DNA of 64,000 bases, taken from assembly GCF_017591425.1 (NCBI RefSeq), contig NW_024465885.1, positions 40,357,001 to 40,421,000 on the forward strand. Reading direction: 5' to 3'. Shown in pieces: positions 34,966-43,937 of the stretch. The notes beneath the pieces are model-generated. The model had not been told where the DNA came from. It saw only the letters and a list, made by a program, of their open reading frames with translations, and searched no databases. Made by a program: the position numbers and the translations under genes. The stretch's first letter is position 1. Each line of letters opens with the position of its first letter. Source of the DNA: Ochotona curzoniae (taxonomy: Eukaryota; Chordata; Mammalia; Lagomorpha; Ochotonidae).

Positions 34966-36296
34966 ATTTTTCTCATGTTTTCTTTCAGGATTCACTGCAT
35001 CTTTCAATCACCAACATTTTCATGTGTCTTAATCTCATTTTAAACTTTACTGTAAAGCATGCTTTGAGTAAAGGCTAATAACTCTTCATTGTAAGCTACA
35101 TTTTAAAACTCTCACAGCTCTGATACATTGAGAAAAATAGCCTAAGGCGAGTGCAGATAAAAAGATAAAAAGAAAAACCACTGAATTACCAAATAAACTT
35201 CTTGCACCACGTTTTATTAGTTCAGTGCAAGAGGCATCTGGCTTGGCCTCATGGTCTCCATGGACTCGTCCAGTCTCATCTATTTGCTGAACTCCAGACT
35301 CAGATTTATAAATCAGTTCCACGCAGCGAGATCTTTATGTCAGTAATGGCAGCTCCATTCTCTGGTTCCGGCTAGAAACAGTGGTCACTGACTTTCTATC
35401 CTCCTCTCTCCATGTTTACTCCACCATTTTTCATTTTTAATCCAGAGATGAGAATTAAACCCCAATCTGCCCTGCCACAGCATGACAGCAGTATTTTTCT
35501 CAGACTGGAATATGGTCCTCCAGTTCTTATTTAGCACTTAAAAATAAATTTAGAATTTGCCTTACGACAATGGGTTCATCCTGTTTTTCTTGGTGTATGA
35601 CTCAGTTGTAGCAATCGGAAAAACTCATAATTCTGAAGAATTTGCGGGAAGAGGAAATATACAATCTGCTTTTCCTGCTGAGAAGGCTAATCCCTTGAGG
35701 CAAATTTCTCAGACCACAGATGTCCCAAAAGCCAGAGATAATTGAGTTCCTTAAATAAGAATATATGTCATATACAAATGTAGTGCTGGAGGTCCAACTT
35801 GTATTAAACTGATAAAACCCAGCAAGGTGACAATGTTCATGACGTTTATAGTTGTTTCAAACAGTTGATGAGTCCTAACTAATCATTTCAAGTCTATGCT
35901 CTGTCACGGCATAATCAGTGACGAAGAAGGCTCTACGTGGGAATGAGCTGCAGTATTCCTTAGGATTTTATACCAGCTCTTCATTCTGCTCTGCTCTCCA
36001 AAATGATCGTTTCCTAATCCTATACTGCATCGCCTTCCCTTCTATCCTCTTGACAATGATTGGTTCCACATGTCTGGTCGATGAAGAGACTTTTGAAATC
36101 GAAAGCTGATCATGGCCGAAGCTCCCCATGGCTTCCGAACTCAGAAAGAGCACTTGGTGAAAAGGTTCCCAAAGTTGTCCTTTCTGACCTCCTTTTCTAT
36201 GATCCTTCCCACTTCACTCCGGTCCAATTACACTGGCTTCATTGGTGGAATTAAAAGATCGTTTCATGTTGCCGCAAAAGGTATTGAAACCCATCC

Positions 36297-36395
36297 ATAT
36301 GAGGGCCTTCAAAAGTTCATAAAAAATACCTACTGTAAAAAGGAAGCTATGTGTTGATTTCAACTTTGTTTTGGCAGTAAATTTCTCCTAAAGAT
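36297..36395 (+). mobile_element. mariner-like (Hsmar2-type) relic inside L2
   Basis: 'tatgagggccttcaaaagtt' then 'cataaaaaatacctactgta', 'gctatgtgttgatttcaact' and 'ttgttttggcagtaaatttc' line up with the relic at 29141 and with the remembered Hsmar2 5' region. It has no transposase frame. Confidence 0.6.
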
Positions 36396-36423
36396 GTCGT
36401 TAAATATAAACCGCTGTCTAACT

Positions 36424-36445
36424 CTCATACTATTAATAGTATGAG
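36424..36445. repeat. Perfect 22 bp palindrome
   Basis: The half-site CTCATACTATT is followed directly by its exact reverse complement, with no spacer. It lies between the mariner relic and the continuation of the L2 copy, so it may mark a rearrangement or a transposon end. Confidence 0.95.
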
Positions 36446-37387
36446 TCATGAGCTTGGACTTAAACCTTAGACATTACCTCTTATCTCTTTCTGGAGCCTT
36501 CTCCCAAATACCACATGGTTCACACCCTCAGTTCATAAGTCTTGGCTCAACTCTCATTTTTACATTGTAATATGACCTTTCACTCAGCCAGTTAAACTTG
36601 CAGTTTGCTTTCAACCCACTTAACTCTCTCTGTCTTTCTTAGCATTTTGTCTTATAAAGATGTAATTCATTTGTTTATGTTACAAATCAATGGGTTTTTC
36701 CCAGAGAATATACTCTCTTTGAGGTCAGAGTTTTCTGTTTTATTGACTAATATATTCCAAGGGTTTAGAAAACATTAAGCAATCAATCATTTTTTGTGGT
36801 AAGACAGAATGACAGAATTATTCAGGAAAAGAAATATGTGACCTCACAGGGCAGCACCCAAATGCTACATACATTGGGAATGAGTCTTGCAAAAAGCAAT
36901 TTATTCAGTTGGAAGAGAATTCGGGCATTATATAGAGAACTCTCTCATGAACTGTAGAAATCTTCAGTGTAACCTTTTTTGGACAGAGGGTCCTGCACTC
37001 TGGGCTTGAACTTTTTCAGAACCAAGGAGCCAGGTCCTTTGTAATGAAACAACTTTCCCTCCCCTGGAGCTCTAGGGGTTAGGATCTCATCATTTCAATG
37101 AAGCAGAGGCAACCTCCTTCATTCCTTTGCCCACTGCTACGTGTGAAAGCCAGGAGTGGGGAGCCAAAGTTTCTTTCCTTGTGTGCGTCTTCAGACATCT
37201 GAGAACAGTAATCATACCACCTATTTTATAATAAGTAGTTGTAATACATGCCTCTAATACATATTTTATTCATTTCAGTCTTACTAATATAGTCTGCATT
37301 GGAATGTTCCCAATGCCCACGTTTATAACGAAGTAAGAATCGGACTTTGGGAAGCAAAATTATCTGTAGGTTAATTGTAGAGCAGTA

Positions 37388-37436
37388 AAGCATACATTAA
37401 TTCTTTCCTTAAGCATACATTAATTAATTATTTCCT
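37388..37436. repeat. Short tandem duplication (about 23 bp)
   Basis: 'aagcatacattaattctttc' and 'aagcatacattaattaatta' are adjacent copies, each ending in TTTCCTT. It abuts the tail side of an inverted SINE at 37435. Confidence 0.85.
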
Positions 37437-37728
37437 TCGGAAGGCAGAGTGATGGGGGATGGGGCCTTTTATTCCTTGTTTATTCTCCAGTTGATTGCAA
37501 TGGCTGGGAGTGAGCCAAATTGAAGCCGGGACTCAGAAAGCACAATTGGGTCTCCCATGTGAGTGACAGGGACTTAAGAACCTGGGTTATTTTTCTTTGC
37601 CTTCCCAGACACATTAGCAGGGTGCTGGATTAGAAGGGAAACAGCTGTAACCATGACTTTAACTAATGCTGTGATATAGATTTAAACAGAAAAAAAAAAT
37701 CCACTGCACCACAACTTTGGCACAAGGC
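37435..37728 (-). mobile_element. Lagomorph C-type SINE, old, inverted
   Basis: 'ttctccagttgattgcaatg', 'agtgagccaaattgaagccg', 'ttcccagacacattagcagg' and the head end 'ccactgcaccacaactttgg' are in inverted family order. The poly-purine block has been eroded. Confidence 0.8.
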
Positions 37729-38079
37729 TTTTTTCTGATTATACATTTTTATCTAAATATTTAGATTATGGGAGTTTGTAATGAATTTACCAATTTTTTA
37801 GCTGTTTCTATAAGCAAGTTAGTAGAGTGTACTTCCAGCTCATGGCCTTTTGTGCAGTTTCTATGTCTACAAAGTGAAACACTTTCCTCTGGCATCCACA
37901 TGGTTTGTTCTTTATCCCCTTTAAATTTATATTCAGTTTATTTTCTGCTCAGGATCATCATGAAATTCTGACTTAGTTGCAATCCTTATCCCCAGTCTCC
38001 CAAACGCCATTTATCCCTTTTTATGTGTGACTTTCACTACCATGTGTTTCACTAAGAACATGCTTGCATGTCTGTGCAT

Positions 38080-38180
38080 TGGTAAATGCACTGTGGTCTC
38101 CAGGAGGGCATGGACTCTTTTGTGCATGCCTTAGCGCTCAAGCTGATAATTGTGCCTGACAGTAAATGTCGTTGGCCTGG
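38080..38180 (+). repeat. L2 LINE 3'-end fragment
   Basis: 'tctccaggagggcatggact' followed by 'cttttgtgcatgccttagcg' and 'tgcctgacagtaaatgtcgt' resembles the L2 3' end (ctccatgagggcagggactt, gcctggcacatagtaggtgc). Confidence 0.55.
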
Positions 38181-39575
38181 AAGGGTACACACTGTAATGT
38201 TCCCTCTGATGGTTTTCCTGGATGCTTCTTCTCATGTTAGGTTTTAAAGGTTTCTAAAGGAGGCGATCTTCTTTTTCCAGCATTCAGGAATGAATGTTTC
38301 AAAAAGCACACTGAGAAAGTCAATCGTTCAGAATTCTGAAGTGAGTAACCACACAGGATGTATTTGTGTTTCTTGGGTTCTACAGTACGTAAAAAGTTAC
38401 CAGCTGAACCAACTGAGCATGAATATAGGTCCAACTAAGTTAAGGATAAGCTGAACAGGGAAGAGAGGTAAAATCTGAAGTTGATTGTCTTAGACATTCA
38501 CAAAAATACAAAGCCGAAAAGCTGCATTTCCCCACATTTGCCAATGGAATTTGGATTAGCACTCCCTTATCCGGTCTGGACTCCTTGTGCTGACTGTGTA
38601 GGTCGTTGCCTAACTAAGCGCAACTGAACACTCTGAAATCTCACCCTCTCGGACACGTGGTGTTCATGCTTTCAATGCCTTTTAGGGGGTCAACCTTCAG
38701 ATGTGCTGTGATCACTTCAGTGTAAGGTCAACATTTTAAGTTTTTATTACACATCAGCATCATCTGGACTCAAAAGACCTCAAAGTATGAGGACTTGGCA
38801 TGCTAAGCAGTTTGAAGTGAAGGAGATTTCAGAGGCAATTTCTAACCTTTTTCTTTACCTACTATCTTCCATCATCCTGTATCCTGCTCTTTTTCCTCCT
38901 GACAGAGAAGTCACAGAAACCAGAATTCCTATTGCCCAAGGCGGGGTGTAAATCCTAGATCTTTTGTCCCATTTGTCTGGAAGACTCTTATTCCAGAAGT
39001 CGTCTCACACACAAGAGAAAGGAATCGTATTCAAAGAAACTCAGGATCTGGGCAGACTTGGCTAGGTATCCTCTTTCAGTGTGTCATCATTAGTCATACT
39101 GTCATCCAATTAAGTTTTCATATAGCTGCCCATTTTCATTGAGCTAAGCACAAAAATAAGCAGCTGACCCCAAGTTTATGGGTCTTCCACTTCATCTCCT
39201 ATGTCATGTAAGGCTCTGATAAAACAAATCTGATATTCATTTCTTTAGTAACTTGTCTTTTGTTGTTGAAGTGCCAACTGTGACACTTATGAAAAGTTGC
39301 CATACTTTTCTGTGCAACAATATCTCTGTGAAAGTCTGCTTATCTCATGAACCAGGATGATACATGATAAAGCCCATGCAGCGTAGCATCAAGGGCTAAC
39401 AGTGTTGATGAGAAAGCTAGGAGGCATAGGTGAGCAGGCAGGAAGCAGAGCATGAGAACCTAGACAGCAAAATGATGGAGGGGTATTGAATGTGAACTAA
39501 ACTCATTTCTCATTTTGTAGATAAGCACTAGATTTTAAAAATCATAAATCTCAGCTATGAACTAAGTAAGGTTTC

Positions 39576-39643
39576 TTCCTTCCTTCCTTCCTTCCTTCCT
39601 TCCTTCCTTCCTTCCTTCCTTCCTTCCTTCCTTCCTTCCTTCC
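39576..39643. repeat. (TTCC)17 tetranucleotide microsatellite
   Basis: There are seventeen perfect TTCC units, bordered by looser CT-rich sequence up to about 39670. On the GRIK1 transcript strand this is (GGAA)17. Uninterrupted tetranucleotide arrays of this length are generally unstable. Confidence 0.98.
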
Positions 39644-40328
39644 CTCTTTCATTCCTTTTCTCCTGTCTGCATTCTTGCTTGACTTTTTTTCCTTTTTGTC
39701 TCTCCTCCTTAAAGTTTAATAAAGTTTAACAACATGAGTGAATTCTAGTCCACAGGTCAATCTGGCTCAATACATACCTTTGTTGATTAAAGTTCAATAG
39801 AGTACAGCACAACGATTCATTTAATAATGTCTATGGCTGTTTTCTTGTTCTCCTGACAGAGTTTCAGTAGTCTCCCATGGCTACAAAATCTGAGTTATAC
39901 CAAACGACACTTTGTAGAAAAAGTTTTTTGATACTTTTGACCTTAGCCACATTTCAGTGAGATTAGGCTTGGAAAAGTAGGCACTGCTGAATTTACTGCA
40001 CACTGTGTTTGGTGCTCAGCTTCCCAGTGCTTTCTGATGGGTGTGAAGAGCTAGAAGCCTGGCTTCTACCAGGGGTCTAATGAAGCAGAGGGAATGTACA
40101 ATGGGCAGCGATTTCTCTTTGCCTTGGGTCACCTCTGATTATGGGAATTAAAGACAAGTAGGTGACTGATGTAGAGAATGTTCAGGAAGGACAGAGAGAA
40201 GCGATGAGGCGAGACGGAACTCTAAGAGTTCTCCAGAGTCTTTTTACATTTTAACTTCGAGAGGACAAGGTTTTGCCTGCTAGTATTCAGTGAATTGGAT
40301 CTTGTCCTTAGAGATATGCACACTGCTC

Positions 40329-40344
40329 CCATTGACTTCAATGG
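40329..40344. promoter_or_regulatory. 16 bp near-palindrome in a possible conserved non-coding element
   Basis: CCATTGA-CT-TCAATGG has exact 7 bp arms and a 2-base spacer. The motif 'cccattgacttcaatgg' is familiar from very old amniote repeats and conserved elements, and the surrounding 40295-40470 shows no recent transposon signature. Regulatory function is an inference from this resemblance only. Confidence 0.3.
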
Positions 40345-40984
40345 CACTGATGGGCCATTTGGTCCCACGACATCTGTGCTGGCTCCAGGCAATTTAACAA
40401 ACCCCCAAATAAATGCCAATAAAGTGCTTTTTAATAGATACTTAATTCTGGTGTGGGAGCCAACACTGAGTGCACCTAAATCCTTTCTTTTCCTTCAGTT
40501 TTACTACCCACCCCCCCTTTTATGGCTTGATAATTATTATAAGAACACTGACCCAAGAAGTATAAAACTCACTCAAAGTTACAAGATGTCTGTGTTTATG
40601 GATCTCAGCTGGCCTGTTTACTCTCGGGTTCCAATTTAATGCTTAAATCGATTATTCATTTAGAGTTTTAATGCTGTAGGCAAATTCATTTTAACATGAA
40701 TCATCTCTAACCTAATGGACATTGTAGAAATTTGATTTGAGTTTTCATTTTTAGCAAGTGTTTAGCCAGCTACTAAGCTTAGGTGAATTTTGCAGGGATA
40801 GAAAGGTCATTTGAAGTTGTTAGTAGCGGATTTTTAGAAATGATGACTTGATTTTTTTTCCTGTATCAAATGGCCATTATTTATCCAGGAAAAGCTGACA
40901 TTTCAGGACAGTTAGGACAACGGCTTTTGTATCACTTGCTTACCTATGCTTTGTCTAAATGCAATCTGCAGTCTGTGAAGCCCA

Positions 40985-41351
40985 TGAGACCACCCAGTCC
41001 TGTTGAAATCTTGGCCACACCTTTAGGTGGGCCGCACCAGCATTGCCCTCCCATTTCCTAACTGCTCAAGAGACCTCCAATGGGGAACATGTTACCTGTA
41101 GGTTCCCTGCCCAACAAAGAGGGATCAGAGAATGCTTAAAATCCCAAGACCCTTCCTCAAACTTTTGGTGTCTCTCTCCTCTTTCAAGAGGTGTCCTGCT
41201 TCCTGGTCTTCTCTCCGGAGGCGCTTTCCCTTCCCTCTCTCTTCCCTGCTCAGCTGGTCGCTGTGCAAATAAACTGTTCTGTCTGCAACAGGTTCCTGGA
41301 TATTTATTTCTATACTAAGCCGAGGAAAGAACCCACCAGGCTTTTCTGGTA
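40985..41351 (+). mobile_element. Solo LTR, gammaretrovirus-like (ERV1-type), copy A
   Basis: It starts TGAGACCACCCAG and contains a TATA-like 'tgcttaaaatcc' and the polyadenylation signal AATAAA at 41268-41273, followed by 'ctgttctgtctgcaacaggt'. It ends near 'cttttctggta'. It aligns along its whole length with copy B at 53445-53802. The 3' edge carries a few extra bases and no clear target duplication was found. No internal viral sequence is adjacent, so it is a solo LTR. It is antisense to GRIK1. Confidence 0.85.
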
Positions 41352-41444
41352 GAATCCACATTTTCAGTTGAAACTATTCTTAAACTAAATCCTACCATCT
41401 CAATATCATTTACTGATTTCTTCCTTTTTGATGATCTGGCTTTA

Positions 41445-42470
41445 GTGAAGTTGGTAGAGATAATACTGTATACTCAATGAAATAATAAGGGAACATTTCC
41501 CTAATCTAGTGAAGGAATTGGGAAATACCCAGGAGGGACACAGAACTCCCAATAGGGTTGACCAAAAGCGATCTTCACCATGGCACATGATAATCAAGCT
41601 CTTTTCAAGCAAACATAAGGAAAAGATCTTTAAATGTGCACATAAAAAAATCAATTGGCTTATAAAGGAGTGCCAATTAAATTCACAGGAGACCTCTCAC
41701 AGGAAACACTACAGGTCAGAAGAGAATGGAGCTACATATTTCAGATTCTAAAAGCAAAACAATTGCTGGCCCAAGTTAACATATACCACAAAGCTTTCCT
41801 TTGTCTTTGAAAATGAAATAAGATTCTTCCACAGTAACGTTAAGTCAAAACAATATGCCTCTTCCAAACCTGCCCTACAATGGATACTTAAAGATGTTCT
41901 CTTGACGGAGAAGGGGAACAGCACGCACCAAAATCAAAGGCAAATGTGAAAAACATCCCAGTAAAATAACAACACAAGACTAAATCAATTAACAACCTAT
42001 TGCTAAAATGACAGGACCAAATTACCACCCATTCATATTAATCCTAAATGTAAACGGCTTAAACTCATCAATCAAACATTATAGATTAGTAGATTGGAAT
42101 AAAAAAAAAAACATCCATTTGTTGCCTACAGAAGACATATCTCACCAATAAAGATAAGTAGAAACTATATCTCACGGATTTTGATTTTTTTAAAATTTAG
42201 TGTCATCTCTTCAAAACACTTTCTCATTAAATTCTTCAGTGACTCATAGACCATATAGTAGCATCATTTTCTTCAAGAAGGTTTCTGATTTTTTTTTTCA
42301 TTTCTTCAGTGACACATTAGTTATATAGTAGCATGTTATTTAACTTCTTTTCTTCCTGTTGTTGATTTTGAATTGTGGCTTTTCATTTAAGGGGATGTAT
42401 AGTAACTGTGTAATGGAGACTATCATATACAGATTTTAGGGAAATCCCAAGGCTTATGGAACTGTATCAT
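41445..42470 (+). mobile_element. Lagomorph L1 fragment with large internal deletion
   Basis: 41445-41960 matches the distal ORF1 region and inter-ORF spacer ('tgaaggaattgggaaatacc', 'tctttgaaaatgaaataaga'). An ATG at 42008 opens a degraded ORF2 whose first residues resemble the L1 endonuclease start (MTGPNYHP then LNVNGLNSSIKH). At about 42176 it jumps to 3' UTR-type sequence, also present in the L1 at 55330-57056 ('agtagcatgttatttaactt', 'tggcttttcattta'). Most of ORF2 is therefore missing. The frames are broken. Orientation is antisense to GRIK1. Confidence 0.8.
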
Positions 42471-43527
42471 AAAATGATAATAATAGGGGCCAGGCGCACT
42501 GACCTAGTGGCTAAAACCCTTGCCTTGCATGCGCTGGAATCCCATTTGGCTACCTGTTCTACACCCAGCAGCCCCACTTCCCATCCAGCTCCATGTTGTG
42601 GACTGGGAAAGCAGTTGAGGGCAGCCCAAGCTTTGGGTTCCTACACCCATGTGGGAGACCCAGAAAAAGCTCTTGGCTTTGGATAGGCTCAACTGTGGCC
42701 ATTGAATCCGGTTGGGGAGTGAATCATTCGAGGGAAGATCTTCCTCTGCTGGGGTCTGTGCTGTGGCTGTGGAAGACATGAAGGTGTGAAGAGTATTACT
42801 CCATTGTATCAGGGCTGCAAGGAATGTCCCGCTGCAGGGCAGGGCCCAACGGGATGTCTCTACAACCACCTGAAGGCGTTTCCACCTCCCTTTGCATGGA
42901 CAGCCGGACAACTCCACTGAGATTTCTGTAATCTATTTAGCCATTGTCTGCCACTGCGAGTTGTTCTTTAACATCAATGTGAGCCTGGAAGTTGATGCTG
43001 CTGATAACATCTCAGCAAAAGCCCCTTTTACAATTCGTGCTGTCTCCTCTGTCTCTGCTGCCCCCATTGACAATCCTTGATCTTTAGTTTCCTCCTTCTG
43101 TGATGCCTTTCCTCCCTTAACTGATTCAAGATTAAGTTGTAGGATGAGGATTGTAGTAGCAATGTGTTACTGATTGATATGCACTGTCTATTGAGAACAT
43201 CCTGACCACAGCGTAAGGATGGATAACATCCTGTTTTAAGGTGAAATAAACTGCAAAATTATCCTTGGAAGCACCCAGTTGACCATGACATAAAAAAACC
43301 TGTGCCAGAGCTTGGGACTGCTTCTGTATAAATACAGCAGATAGCTTTTTTGCATTGCCCATTATGATCCTGAATTGTAGTGGTCCATTTTGTTCCTCTT
43401 TCTGCCTCATCCACACACCCTTCTGAACTCAGCTGGAGCTGGATTTGGCATTCCTCTCTGTCTCTCCTCCTCTCCTATCTGACTCTGCAATAAAAAACAA
43501 ATAAATCTTTAAAAAATGATAATGATA
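42471..43527 (+). mobile_element. Lagomorph C-type SINE split by a 704 bp insertion
   Basis: The left part (42486-42746) holds head to 'gggaagatcttcctc', and the right part (43451-43512) resumes 'ttcctctctgtctctcctcc' and ends 'aaaacaaataaatctttaaa'. Outer flanks AAAATGATAATAATA (42471-42485) and AAAATGATAATGATA (43513-43527) are the SINE's target duplication with one difference. This proves that the two halves were one SINE before the insertion. Confidence 0.93.
42741..43456. mobile_element. 704 bp LTR-like insertion with 6 bp target duplication
   Basis: The insertion 42747-43450 begins TG and ends CA. It is flanked on both sides by TTCCTC (42741-42746, 43451-43456). TG...CA ends with a 6 bp duplication are the hallmark of betaretrovirus-like (ERV2/ERVK) LTR insertion. 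A TATA-like 'tgtataaatacagc' is at about 43328, readable on either strand. A clear polyadenylation signal in the expected place is missing. A minus-strand open frame (43416-43132) has a faint, unproven resemblance to a retroviral matrix start, so an internally deleted provirus is the alternative to a solo LTR. I do not recognise the family. Confidence 0.6.
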
Positions 43528-43549
43528 ATTAAAAGAGCTTAAAAAAAAG

Positions 43550-43620
43550 AGGGTAAACACAGAAGATGGAAAACCTCTCACTTTACTCTGCCTTTCAAAT
43601 AAATACATTCTTGAAAAAGG
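43550..43620 (+). mobile_element. Lagomorph SINE 3'-end fragment
   Basis: 'agaagatggaaaacctctca' followed by 'tctgcctttcaaataaatac' is the last part of a forward SINE. The rest is missing. It lies between the split SINE and an inverted SINE. Confidence 0.6.
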
Positions 43621-43631
43621 AAAAAAAATAA

Positions 43632-43937
43632 GGGTCTGTTTACTTATTTGAAAGCAGATTTATAGAGAGCTATGGACAAAGAGAAATTTTCCATCTGATG
43701 TTTCACTTCCCAGATGGCTGCCACAACAGGGGATGGGCCAAATCCAGGAGCCCAGAAGCTTCTTCCAGATATTCGAGGTGGGTACAAGAGCCCAAACACT
43801 TGAACTAGCTTCTGCTGCTTTCCCAGGCTCATTAGCAGGGAGCTGGAATGGAAGTGCAACATCCAGGACTCAAACTGATGCGCATATAGGGTGCTTTAGG
43901 CAGTAGCTTAACTGGCTATGCTACAGTGCCTGCCCTG
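43632..43937 (-). mobile_element. Lagomorph C-type SINE, full length, inverted
   Basis: 'ttacttatttgaaagcagat', 'ccatctgatgtttcacttcc', 'agatggctgccacaacaggg', 'tcattagcagggagctggaa' and 'ggctatgctacagtgcctgc' give all parts in inverted order. Divergence is moderate to high. Confidence 0.9.

Larger units (their letters stand above)
35950..36800 (+). mobile_element. L2 LINE 3' region, ancient, interrupted by a mariner relic
   Basis: The parts are in L2 order: 'agctccccatggcttccgaa' then 'ctcagaaagagcacttggtg'; 'ttctgacctccttttctatg'; 'caattacactggcttcattg'; and after the break 'tctggagccttctcccaaat', 'cttagcattttgtcttataa', 'tttgtttatgttacaaatca' and 'gaatatactctctttgaggt'. L2 elements are pre-eutherian. 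The mariner at 36297-36395 breaks the copy. Confidence 0.6.

Noticed and set aside
38690..38800. MER5-like hAT fragment
   Set aside because: Only 'cacatcagcatcatctgga' resembles the family, with no terminal inverted repeats.
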